Below are positions 43,201 through 55,252 of a stretch of 64,000 nucleotides of DNA, piece after piece (position 1 is the first letter of the stretch; every line of letters starts with the position of its first letter). The stretch is from Trichoplax adhaerens. Its lineage: Eukaryota; Placozoa; Uniplacotomia; Trichoplacea; Trichoplacidae. Both the position numbers and the translations under genes were made by a program. The notes below the pieces were generated by a model. That model searched no databases. It had not been told where the DNA came from and saw nothing but the letters and a program-made list of their open reading frames with translations. The stretch spans positions 1,202,715-1,266,714 of the forward strand of contig NW_002060947.1 of the NCBI RefSeq assembly GCF_000150275.1, given 5' to 3'.

Positions 43201-45356
43201 CGGGAGGCACCAGTGGGCTACAAATCTAATACAATGCAGTAGATTATGCGGTAACAAGGGAAAATTTGGAATGATGTTGGAAATTTTAACTTTAAATTAA
43301 AATCATTAACCAGCTATACAAATTAAGAAACAGCTACGACTAGAGAAATGCATATGTAGATATGATACCTTACAGATGCCTTATCGACTCCCATTCCAAA
43401 GCTAATCGTAGCCACAATAACTTTAACAATACCATCCATCCATTCTCGTTGTATCTGCTCTCGAATCTTACCACTTAATCCTAAATGCCATGTTTGTCAA
43501 TAATGCAAACAAAAGTTAATAACATTGAATTGTTGCTCCAAATAGCCAAAATGATTGGTTAATAAAGTATTAAAGGACATGCTTTAAAAGTTATTACAAA
43601 GACAAGCTACTTCAAGTTACCAGCATGATAAGACTTGCAAGAAATACCGTAACCAGCAAGTTTGTCAGAGATGTTATCGCAGTCATCCCTTGTACGACAA
43701 TAGATAATTCCACAACCTTGAGATGATGTGGAGTTAAGTGCAATGGAGCCACTTATAGATGATAACACGAAATTTCTTAAATTGTCTAGAGCGTCGGTAA
43801 GTAGGTCCTTAAATCTAATAAAAGGCAAAGTGACTTAGAGTATGTATAAAGGGTCGTCAATAGTCACATGATAAACGAAATAACTATAATACTTACATCA
43901 CGTCATAATACAAATTTGATCGAAAGCAACTGGACCTAAATGATTGAAAGGATGATCTAAAGTGCAAAGATTTTATAACATCTTCTTGCACAGTTTTGTT
44001 GGCAGTTGCAGTTAAGGCAATTATAGGAACTGAGGGAAAATATTCCCTCAGATTTCCCAACTTACGATAGTCAGGTCTAAAATGAAAATAAAAGGAAGTT
44101 AATTTGCGTGTTTACAAAATATCAAACATTCAACAATTACAGATATTCAGGATTAATTCATCATATCGTTAAGGCTTGTCTATGTGCTAGTGAAAAAGAG
44201 CAACCAGACCATAAGTAAATGATTGACATCCAAGCAAGTCTAGTATTAAAGTAGTTATTGCGCTGGTAATTTTTCAATGTTATCCAATTGATATTTTTGA
44301 TAAAAGCATCAAAAATAGATTTATTAATTATAATAGAGGTTCAGTGATTCATGATAACTATAATTGCTACAGGCATCAGCAGGAGTTGACATTAGTAGAA
44401 ATTCAAAGTGACTAAAAATCGTACCTAAAATCATGTCCCCAGTGAGAAACACAATGCGCTTCATCAATTGTAAAGTAGTTCAATCGTGATCTGTCGAATA
44501 AATGCTTCAACAGTCGTTTGAAATCGCTAGTAGCGGCCAATTCAGGGGTAACGTAGAGCAGTCTAATAGTAGGTTCAGGATCGTGGAGATCTTTGATGAC
44601 CGCATTGCGATCAGTTTCAGCCATTTTGGAATTAATTGTCTTCGAGCAAATACCAACATTTTGTAAATGATCAATCTGATCATAAATTAAAGCTATTAAC
44701 GGCGAAAATACAACAGTCACTCCTGGATGGAGTATCGCCGGTAACTGATAGCATAATGATTTGCCTCCACCAGTTGGCATGGACACAAATACATCGGTTT
44801 TTCCTAAGTAGCAACATGCAGTAAGATGAATTTAGCATCAGTAAAAGTGTCAAAGCAACCATTCTATCAAGGTCAACCATGCTACACTGAATGAAATTAA
44901 CATTAAACTACTGTCTTTGCATATTACTCGTATGGTTACGATGTTCGGTTCCTTTGCATCGCCTTGTATTTACTATGCTCTCTGCTGCTATTTTATTTAT
45001 CATTCCATTGATTCCGTTAGTCAAGTTGGATACATATAGTCTATCCATCTAGTCGTTAAGACATCGCAGAGCGCATTCATTCATTTAATGAATGAATGCT
45101 CTCGCATAATCAATCTTGCTCAATTGAAACATGTGCAATTTAGCTAGCAATCAAGTCAGAGCCATCCATTTATCCTATCCTCTGTCACTAATACGTACAT
45201 AATTCAACAATTAGTTATAGTACAATGATTATTTCCCTTACTGGCTGCAATCTCTATGACAGCTTTTTCTTGCACTGGAGACTTGAAAGAATCATAACCA
45301 AAGACAGTCTTTAACTTGAATAAGATACGTTTTACACCTGTATCATGACAAGCCAT
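40233..45356 (-). CDS. RECQL5: ATP-dependent DNA helicase Q5 (RecQ-like 5), complete
   Basis: RecQ 3'-5' helicase that in animals also binds RNA polymerase II and limits transcription-linked recombination. Exons in transcript order: 45242-45356, 44425-44803, 43897-44076, 43621-43814, 43369-43480, 43060-43225, 42894-42955, 42719-42767, 42414-42598, 42251-42350, 42127-42169, 41954-41994, 41788-41867, 41594-41675, 41430-41480, 41245-41337, 41085-41167, 40626-40995, 40474-40549, 40233-40348. The sum is 2577 nt, or 858 residues (human 991). Landmarks: [15 protein letters not shown]; Walker A MPTGGGKS at about 47-54; DEAH at about 152-155; [35 protein letters not shown]; motif [12 protein letters not shown]; zinc-binding CRH...[11 protein letters not shown]-like [15 protein letters not shown]; and the SRI domain [16 protein letters not shown] with [15 protein letters not shown]. 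The middle exons 10-17 are short and less certain, though phases agree. Confidence 0.95.
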
Positions 45357-45965
45357 TTACGATCTTTCGAGTTAATCTTAAATGGGAATTTTGCAAAGTA
45401 GAGATTGAATCGATTGAAGGTGATCGATGTGGTGTAGAATAATATTGAGTTATGGTTGATCGGTTTACTGTGCGTAGTTTCTTCTCGATGATTTGATCTC
45501 TTATTACGGCTCTTCTTGGATGGATATTACATTCATTGGCTTACTTTTACAGTCAATTTTAAAACTTGCAGCGAACCATTTAACTAGCATCTTCCGCTTG
45601 CCCCAACCAGTACTGCATTAGTGAACATTGCTGACTGACATCAGCATGTTCGACATTTCCACCAGGTAAAATGGTTCCCTTGCAATCGTTAACACTTCTA
45701 GAAGATTGACTGACTGCTCGGTTCTATTCTACATATTCTTGTGAAGGAAAGCCTATTCTAGGTTAATATTTAGGAGCTATTTTGCACTTTTTTGATCTAG
45801 TCCTAGCAACTTTGCTGCACCTCCGCCTGTCCACGATACGTTCTATACGAGTACGTATGTCAATCTACACACGTCAACATGCAGTCAGCAGCAGCTTGCG
45901 ACGTCATTCATTGAAGTTCAAGTCTTGACAAGTCATCCATCATTCGACTCATCAACAAGTCTGCA

Positions 45966-46260
45966 ATGTACTGTACACTGTACACTGTACACTGTGCAAT
46001 ACTGTACAGTACTGTCCACAGTGTACAGTAAACACACAGACTGTGCACTGTGCACTGTACTCTACAGTACAGTTTTCGAACTCTTCATGGTCTGGATGAG
46101 TCCGGATCAGATCCAGCCCGGACCAGACCTAGGTCTGAAGGATAGAAAGCAAAGTGTACAGTACTGTACAGTACAGGACAGTCAACATACAGTACTGTAC
46201 AGTACAGTACAGTACAGTACAGTACAGTAGTACCGTGCAGTTCAGTACTGTACACTGTAA
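45966..46260. repeat. ACAGT/ACTGT palindromic pentamer array
   Basis: The densest array in the window. It contains TGTACACTGTACACTGTACA, TACTGTACAGTACTGT and a pure (ACAGT)n run of about 35 bp near 46196-46229. Because ACAGT and ACTGT are complementary and alternate, the region is full of overlapping palindromes (TACTGTACAGTA, ACAGTACTGT). Confidence 0.9.
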
Positions 46261-46397
46261 AAAAAGGACAAAAACATTGGAGGACTAGTAGAAGATGACC
46301 TTTTTTCTAAGTTCTAGCTGTACAGTACTTGGAGATCTTCCTTGGTCTGCAGACCTTGGACGGTTAGACCAGAACCAGACCATGAAGATCTTGAACC

Positions 46398-46512
46398 ATA
46401 CTAACTGTACAGTGTACAGTGTACAGTACAAGTACAGTACAGTACTGTACAGTACAGTAATTCAATCATTGCACCAATTTACTGTACTGTACTGTACTGT
46501 ACTGTGTACACA
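46398..46512. repeat. inverted (ACAGT)n / (ACTGT)n arrays able to form a hairpin
   Basis: An ACAGT-rich arm (46404-46459) and a pure ACTGT arm (46480-46505) face each other across about 20 bp, so one strand could fold into a stem of roughly 15-25 bp. The arms are a direct sequence observation; folding in vivo is inference. Confidence 0.85.
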
Positions 46513-46949
46513 CAGTACACACACACTTCCACACTCTGGCACTCACAGTCAGGGTCTAGACTCAGGGACTCCTTGCTAGCAACCCGCCGTCCGTTATACT
46601 GGACTGGACGGAATGACTAACGTAGCCATACAGACTCCTACTAACATTCCACTGCCCATGTGGCATGTGTCAATGACACAGCACTCTGTGATTGTGCTCA
46701 GGTGAACGCCATCCCTACGATAGAGGCTATCGCTTTATGAAAACTATTTTCCATTGAATACGATAGCAAAGCACTGCAGGAATAAAAATAAAAAGCTAGA
46801 TGTCAAGGTGAAAGGCAGCAACTACTAAAAGAAAATCATTTGGGATCACGGTTCACTGTCAATGGGTAAGGCAGTAATATAGAGATCTTCACGTCCAGCC
46901 TGGTTTTTCTTGATGGACCACTACAGAACCCCAATGGTCCACACAATGT

Positions 46950-47115
46950 CGAGTACAGTGTACAGTACGTAGTCTTGGATTGTACCGTACTCAAGGACTT
47001 TTAATAAGAGAATTTCTCTTGAGAAAATCTCTCCAATACCGTACAATACTGTATTGTCCATAGCACTGTACATAGTACTGTACAGTGTACAGTACTATGT
47101 ACTGTACTATGATCC
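46950..47115. repeat. ACAGT/ACTGT cluster close to the importin-alpha start
   Basis: Includes GAGTACAGTGTACAGTACGT and GTACTGTACAGTGTACAGTA with mirror copies to 47111. It lies about 220-380 bp upstream of the importin-alpha start codon. Confidence 0.8.
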
Positions 47116-47333
47116 ACACACACTGCCATTGCCGCGCGAGGGTTACTACAGTACCGCACTACACTACTGTATGACCAGGGTCGACTGTATATAGACTCAG
47201 CCTTGCCGGGTGGATTGACGAAAAGGCAACTTTGAAAAGTAGGTAGCGCATTCTTAGTCAAGGTCGATATCACGGCCATTGCTCTTACAGCCATCATCAA
47301 GATACAAATAGTTCACGGATACTAGAAATCACC

Positions 47334-50300
47334 ATGTCGAGTGACCAGCACCGTTGGAAAAATTACAAAAATAAAGGGCTCGATCAACGAGAGATGCGAC
47401 GTCGTCGCGAAGAAGAAGGAGTCCAGTTACGAAAAGTCAAGCGAGACCAACAGGTAAAATAAGTCATTTCATTGTCAAGAATATCATTATGATACTGTGA
47501 TGTCCAAGTGTCCCTATTTGGTTATTGGACGATAGAATTCAGTGCAGCATTGCACTCAGACTACTCCAAACTTCCTATTGAATATCAAGTGAATATTTCA
47601 ACTAGCGTTACTTTATCATAAGGGCATTTTGAAGATGTTATTGGCACAAGCCGGCCACTTGCATTGTTATTATTGGCAGTGTGCGTACATTTTATAAAAA
47701 CGTCTTGTTGTTAGCCCAAACATTCGATTCATTTCATACAGTATTCATAATACTGTAGTAGCCATGTTCCTTGCATGAATCAGCAAGTGAAATACTCCGG
47801 CGGGTAGAGACTTGCTATGCTATTACGAACTTGCAGTAACTATGACTTCAAATAGACGATCAATCCAATAGCTAGCGCCGTCATCAAGACAGTACTGTAA
47901 CACTTTCTAATTTTAACACATCTTGTTATTGATTAACCCTTGGAATTTCGTGTTGGACAGTCAGTCATGTACTATGTATAACGCTTTTGTAGCATAGGTA
48001 CATAGACTTAGTCGGGAATTGACTTGAAATTAGTGTATCGAGTTTCGACCAGGATCTCCAAATCAATGACCTCCTAGCAAGATGATGTACACTGTACTGT
48101 ACAGTATAGAAATTTGTATTACTTATACACCAGCACGCTTGGTCAAGGACCAGTAAGGGTTCCTTACGATGCATGAGCAAATAAGGCCCATGACATGCAG
48201 CTAACTGTACGGTAGTGATCGTTTTTCTCGTTGTCAATGCATGGTAACAAAGAGTATAGAATCACTAACTACTTTTACCCTCAGAGACGGAAAATTCCCC
48301 TAGAATCGTCGATTACTGTATAAATGAAATTCTCAATGATTAATTCCAATTTTTTTCTATTTCTGTGTACGGTACACCGATCAATCGATCACTTCTCGAC
48401 TAGAACTTATAGTACAGTACTGTGATTGTGTCCACTTGAAAAAGGAAACCTACAGTACTTGGCGACCACCCATGTGGTACAATGTGCTACTGTAGTCATT
48501 CTTAGGGTTTTAGTAGTAGCAGTATAGTCAGTGCAATTACACTAGCGTAGTACAGTATACTGTATGGGTACCTATGCTATCAAGCAGTCAGTACTCGGTA
48601 CATTTTGAAGCCTGTTGTTTTGGAGGATTCCTTGCGTAGGCAAATACGTTTACTGTATCGTTTGAGGAGACCATAAACGACTCATAATGATCATCCGACC
48701 TTAATTTACCTTGTGCAAGATTTCAGTCTAGTAGTATCGAATAAGCTGGATAAAGCATATTTTTTAGTACAACACAGCAATGTCTTGGGTGATCTAAAAC
48801 GACCTAATTGCAAGCTGCATCAGTAGGAGTACTACACTGTGCGTAACTTAGTCTTATACCGCTCAGTCATTTGACTGCGTACAAAGCACAACTGTACTGC
48901 ACAGTACATTGTACAGTACTTCGTACTGACGTACAGTACAGTACTGTACATCACTGGAGATCATGTACTGTAGTGACCAATTCTGATTTGCCCTGACTGT
49001 ATCTGGCATACTCTACACTACTGTATGAATAAATATACTTTGGGGATACTATTTTCCAAGTAAAATAGTGGGCTTTCTTCTTGGTATTATTAGGTGGCAA
49101 GTATTGATTCTTGTACCTAATTTACCAGTAGAAATGATGATCTAGCATATAGCACCGAAACTCGTGACACACTTTTCCTGTAACTGTCCACTGTATCTGC
49201 AGTATAAACTTCCGAACAAGATTGCACAGGGTTAGGGGTAGAGGTAGAAGTTAGGAATGAGCAATTAGAGTTAGCTTATTTGATTCCATTGCTATAAGTG
49301 ACGATTGCGATGATTTGGACCAATTAGCGCTTGATTGGGGTACGGTAATAATGTACAAGTACACTATTTCGTGCAGTTGGTGTTAGTCGGATATCTTCCC
49401 TCTATGCTATAAGAAAAGGCCAACAACCTAGCCAAATCGAACTCCTTAATCGAAAGGAAGAACTGTTCAACTAATCACACTGCCATTACTTTGATAATCC
49501 TTTTAGTTGAGTAAGCGACGACAAGTTTCTGCAATGGTGGATGATGACGATACCGGAATGGAAATGAAATCGGAGATATCTCCAAAGGTAAAGGCAAAGT
49601 AACGCAACTGTCGAATTTCTGTCGTTTGTCTTGTCTATATTGTTTCACCTACTTACCACAAAGACTACATAACCACTTGTACAGACATAGTTACTAGTAA
49701 AATGTTATCATTAAATGAAATCAAGTGAAGGTTTCTAATTGGCGAAATTTGTATTACCTTCCGTAAATTACAGAGGATAGCAACAAATTTCTTAATGTAT
49801 TAGTATCATTAATTATATACTGGTTATCTTGGCAGGGTAAATACGATTTAGAGTCCATGATGTCAAATATGTATTCTGCCGATTTGGACTTGGTATTAGA
49901 AGCTACTCAAAAATTTCGCAAGCTATTATCGAAAGGTTCGAATTTAAAGTGTTACTAATTCAGTCTGCTATGTAGTATCTACAATAACATCACACAATGA
50001 TGAAATGATCTTGAGCATCACCTTTCGTCAATGTTACGAATAATAAACGCCTACGTTAGATTTGTCTGATTATATGCTGATATAAATCGGTATAAAAATG
50101 ATCGCAATATCACCCATTGCTTATAATTATAAAATATGTCATAAGCTTTGCGACCTGTTATCACTGGGAAAATATATTGGGTAATTATTCATATTTGTTC
50201 AATTTTAGAACCTCATCCACCTATTCAGGAAGTTATTAACTTAGGAATTGTACCTAAATTGGTAGAATTATTGAAATGGCAGAATGATACTTTACAATTT

Positions 50301-52309
50301 GAAGCTGCCTGGGCGCTAACTAACATTGCCTCAGGAACTTCACTCCAAACTGCTACAGTATTACAAGCTGGAGCAGTACCTGTCTTGATAGAATTACTGT
50401 CTAGTAGTAACGTTGATATTCAGGAGCAGGTAAAACTATCAATGATAATTAATTACACCGTAGTTGTACTGCCAATGTCATGATCATGTCAGTCTTATTA
50501 ATCTACTTTTAATTTTTATCAATTAGTCTGTATGGGCTTTAGGGAATATTGCTGGTGATAGCACTCCATGCCGTGATCATGTTTTAGGTCTTAATATTCT
50601 ACCTTCACTACTGCAGTAAGTCTGACATCAGCGTCATCAAATACTACTAACTTTTCGCCCAATTAACCGTTCTCTTAATAGGAGAGAAATCGCTAATAGA
50701 TATCATACAATTTGAATAGACGGTTTCGTGTCTTAGATTTCACTGAACAATTGATCGTGCAATTGACGCAGTGATAGACTTCTAACGCTGTACTAATGTT
50801 TAATATTATCTAGATTAATTGCCAGTGCGCAAAAGTTATCATTAGTTCGTAACGCTGTATGGGCACTTTCTAATCTTTGCCGTGGAAAAAATCCTTTACC
50901 TGACTTTGGAATTGTACGTAGGATAGCTTTGTTTGTTATTGAAGAATGAAGTTACATATGTAGAAAAACGTTTCCCCTTTTAATGTTATAAATTGGTAAC
51001 TACACAATATACAGGTATCAATTGCTCTACCAACATTAGCGAGACTATTATATGCTGACGATAAAGAAGTATTAGCAGACACATGTTGGGCTCTATCTTA
51101 TTTAACCGATGGTCCAAATGACAGGATACAGAAAGTTATCGAAGTTGGTGTATGCAAGCGATTAGTCGAATTATTACTGTAAGGACAATTAATACGGAAA
51201 CTTCGTCAAGTTGTTTGGTCGTGTATTCGTTACAATGTGTTCTTTTCTTATTAGACATACGCACTCTTCGGTGCAATCAGCTGCTTTAAGAGCAGTAGGC
51301 AACGTAGTCACTGGTGATGACGTCCAAACGCAGGTAATTCCAATCTCCATACCGTTTAACAAGACCTATAGCAAGTAACTAAATTAAATCCGAAAATCTG
51401 TCCTATTTAGGTAATAATTGAGTGCTCCGCTTTATCCAACCTTTCGACCTTATTGGACAGTTCCCGAGACAGTATTAAAAAGGAAGCCTGTTGGACAGTA
51501 TCCAATATTACGGCCGGAAATAAGACTCAAATACAGGTAGCCTAAAGTAATCAGCGCAATATTTTTTATATCTAGTGAATGATACTAGCGGAAACTATAC
51601 TGATGTATTGCACTGATGATAATGATGCATTTATGTAACTAGGCGGTAATAGACGCTAATATCATACCTAAGCTTATTCATGTTGCAAGTATGTCCGACT
51701 ACAAAACACAAAAAGAAATTACTTGGGCCATTACCAACGCTACAACAGGAGGAAACGAACAACAAGTGAGGTAATGACGGTACTCTACTTGTCAATATTT
51801 AGTAATTTCTGTTCGTGAAGGAAATTATTCAAGACTTACGTTATATTAAATTTTATCCCTTAGATTTATCGCTAGTCAGGGAGCAATTAGGCCTCTTTGC
51901 GAAATACTTGGCGTAATGGATGCTAAAATTGTCGATGTCGCTATGACAGGACTTGAAAATATATTGCGTGTTGGAGAACGCATTGGTAAAGCCGAAAATC
52001 GTCCCAATCCTTACGCTATTTTGGTAGAGGAAGCTGGAGGTAACTAAACAGACATGTAAATCGTCCTCTTAATATTCTGCCTAGAATCTAAATCAGATTT
52101 CTAATATTTATTGTCTATCAGGAATTGAAAAAATAAATTTTTTGCAACGCCACGACAATCAAACTTTATATAAGAAGGCATACAATATAATCGATAAATA
52201 TTTTCCATCAGATGAAGCTGATGGTGAAATAACACCAAGCATTGATCCAGCTAACAGTCAGTACTCCTTTGGTAATTTCAACGAACATCATGGTAATTTC
52301 GACTTTTAA
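47334..52309 (+). CDS. KPNA: importin subunit alpha (karyopherin alpha)
   Basis: Adaptor that binds basic nuclear-localisation signals and hands cargo to importin beta. Exons: 47334-47453, 49507-49587, 49836-49935, 50209-50429, 50527-50615, 50814-50913, 51015-51178, 51255-51333, 51411-51536, 51643-51770, 51864-52039, 52122-52309. The sum is 1572 nt, or 523 residues, the family's usual length. Exon 1 encodes the basic importin-beta-binding domain ([20 protein letters not shown]) and exon 2 has KRR. Armadillo repeats follow with the NLS-binding Trp/Asn ladder: [56 protein letters not shown]. The C-terminus [11 protein letters not shown]...FDF corresponds to the acidic CAS-binding tail. Intron 1 (2.05 kb) is far longer than the others and carries pentamer repeats. 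Subfamily (alpha-1, -2 or -3 type) is not assignable by eye. Confidence 0.96.
48895..48962. repeat. ACAGT/ACTGT cluster in importin-alpha intron 1
   Basis: GTACTGCACAGTACATTGTA followed by GACGTACAGTACAGTACTGT, palindromic like the promoter arrays. Shorter pieces of the same motif occur at about 48086-48106 and 48411-48422 in the same intron. Confidence 0.75.
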
Positions 52310-55252
52310 TTGTGTTATGATGTAAGACCAATAACTTCAAGGCGTAGCCCATTACCCCATGTTGTTTAAAATTTTTGTCAGGCGAAAACCTTGACGTAGA
52401 TATTCAGTTTAAGTATAAAATTCCTTTCATCGACGATTTCCGATATTATTGATAATTGTTGCTTCCGGTGTAGCTATTTTATACGCGTACGCTGCACCAT
52501 TTCCCAAAACATTTTCGTATTGGAAGATAGCGCATAAAAGGTGTTTGCGTTTATTATTTACCTCGTACCATTATCCGTTGGTTCTATCAAACTTATTGCA
52601 GAAAAGATAATGTGGATGATTAAGAATATTAGGTGATATCGATAAAGTAGTTTCGATCGCACGTCATGGTAAAGCAACAATTTTTATATGATATAAAATT
52701 GATTAGTCCGATATAAAAATATAGCTATTATTGTACATGCAACGGTATAATTCCTAATTATATGGGACTCGAAGCTAATTGATCTACTTCTTAACTGTGA
52801 TATTTCTAGCATAATTTTTTGGCTTCTCGATACGCTTGTAACATATGATAAAAAATATTCGTACCGTTTTGTTTTTATTTGTATAACAAATGCAAGACAT
52901 ACTTCAATAGTAGTTTTCAACATCCTGATGCAGCTAATTTGCTGAAAATAAGCAGTAATGGCTTACTATTCCTTATTCTTGGTATATCCTGTGGAATGCT
53001 TACTTTTACTGCAGTTAAAGCAGTTCTGCTATCATGTGATTCTAATTTCAACATTTTCCACAAATTAAGAATTTGTTTCGGTCGCTTTTAATCTTTTGGC
53101 CATTATTACTGGTTTCTATCCCTGAGTATTCAATTATTGCATTATGCGTCAATGCCAAAAATGGATTTAATACGTGCCATAACTAATGCTTAAGTACAGT
53201 CATAAAAGTATTCTGAATTCGTATACATAAAAATATATATATATATGTTCACGGATACATCCACATGTAATTATTAATGTAATTATTTACAACAATATCA
53301 AGCATGCGATCATGGAATAGGTAGCATACTACGTTATTAAAATGCAGTACTTGTAATATTCATATTTGGTTTTAGTATATAAAAATTGCATACAATATAT
53401 CAGCTATTCTAAAATCAATATGTTAATGATTTTTTTTGCCTGTTTTGAAGTGCAATATTAATCAATCTTAGAGTATACATCTGATCTTTAATATTAATAT
53501 AATATCGATCAAAATATTTGCTAACAACTGAAAATTGTTTAATTTTTTTGATTTTTGTTGGTCAGGAAGATACTATAATAATTGTATTAAACATTTATAA
53601 ATAATAAAGATTACTTTACACTATTTTTTGTTTTTTGCCAAATTTTTTTCATACATTGATATTAAGTATAGGGACATCATCAGTTAGGACAATGTCTGCT
53701 ACTTTCTAATGTTTGAGCCTTAAACATGTTCCTTGATGATTTATAATTAGTACCGGTAATATTTTGACTGTGATAAGACAACTAGATAGCTTTTCTAGAG
53801 ATAGTACAAGTTGTCTATCAGAATTCATTACGAAACTCAAATACCTACGCGTATCTATATAGCACACGAGTCTAGTGCCGTGTCTTCAGCATACTGTAGT
53901 TTAAATATTTCAATCTCGTGTAGAATTTAGATGCAGCAAGATGCTAAGGCGAGGGCTAGCACATGCAAGGGGTGTTTCTAGTTACCAAGTTTTCTATAAA
54001 GAATGCATAATTAAAATCCATAACAAGCCTCCACAACTGCAAGAAAGCTTCTCTGTAGTAATGTTCATATGTTACGGAGACACGCAAAATTGGGTACAAC
54101 TGGTAATTTGGAATCAATTAAAAAAACTTTTTGTTACTATTGAAACACGTATGATTATATACGTATTTATAACACTTAACGGTGCAGTATTTTGCAACAA
54201 TATAGCAGTAACTATCACCACTTTCATCAGTAACTTCACAATGATTTATTTGCGCTCATTCAATTACCCAATTAGTGTACAATAGTACTTGTTTCATTAC
54301 AGCGGCATCGAAAATACTTATATTGCATTAGATACTTCAAATGAAAACATCTGATTGTAAAGTGTGAAATAAAATCGGTAATTACCGTATCTTGGAACTA
54401 TATTTCAGCAGAATAAGTTCACATCATGCGAGGAAAATAGGATTATTTAATGAATCTGACAATAAATTGGTTCACTCATCTTCATTAAATCCATCACAAA
54501 GTCTTACTGATGATGGACGATATAATAAATCAAATGCGATAGAATAATAGCTCTACTGCATATAGTGCTGCTAATATCTGCAATAGTAAGAGAATGACTA
54601 CGCAACAGTTAAAAATTTGCTTGAGAAAAAGTTGTAGTTAACTATTTTTCATTTTCAGATTTCCTAATAAAAAATCACAGTTTGCTTAATAATGCAAACT
54701 CAATTACAGTCTTACATCTGTTGATCTAGGATTCAATGTCAAATTTGTGCTTTATGAATTAGAATATCTCTTTTGGGCTTTTCCTGTTGTATCAAATACA
54801 TAAGAAACAAATTAGATATTGATGATCAATTTATGAAAGTATGAAGTAGAGGACAAACTTAACATGATACGTATAGAATAATAAAATGATAATATTGCAT
54901 TTAAAGTACCAAATATATTTATATGCTCGTATAAGTCCCATTGCTTAGATCTTTAGTTATCACTAAGGTTACATGAATGTAACTGAAATGAAACTTGTAA
55001 AGACATTCAGGTAAATCCGCTATTATTTTAACATTAATTATAATTTTTGTTAACAAACAAGGAATAGTCAAATTTTAGAGCTAATGCAATTCAGTCTATC
55101 AACTGATTTAGTAGCAAAGTTAATGCTAATAACAGCAATTCACATAATTCTCGAAGTAGTTTAGTTAATTTTTAACGCTATAAGTGATAAATGTAGGCTG
55201 TTTTTGTTAACTTCATTGTAACCTATCCTATCTCTAAATAGTGTTCAAAACC
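52310..55252. other. convergent intergenic region between importin alpha and the glutamate receptor
   Basis: 2.9 kb, AT-rich, with a TATATATATATAT-type tract near 53230. A 114-codon plus-strand frame at 53941-54285 has no recognisable domain and no ciliary, transport or mobile-element signature; I do not call it a gene. Any last exon of the glutamate receptor downstream of its fourth membrane segment would fall here. Confidence 0.55.

Larger units (their letters stand above)
45357..47333. other. divergent intergenic region between RECQL5 and importin alpha
   Basis: Nearly 2 kb of shared 5' flank dominated by ACAGT/ACTGT pentamer arrays (45966-46260, 46398-46512, 46950-47115) with runs such as AGATCCAGCCCGGACCAGA between them. 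The open frames of 90-101 codons here are translations of the repeats (high Thr/Val/Gln/Tyr/Cys periodic content) and are not genes. Confidence 0.65.

Noticed and set aside
45925-46579. Open frames of 94-101 codons on the plus strand
   Set aside because: They are translations of ACAGT/ACTGT pentamer repeats; the periodic Thr/Val/Tyr/Gln content follows the repeat and there is no domain.
53941-54285. 114-codon plus-strand open frame
   Set aside because: No recognisable domain, no splice partners and composition like the surrounding AT-rich DNA; a chance frame is likelier.
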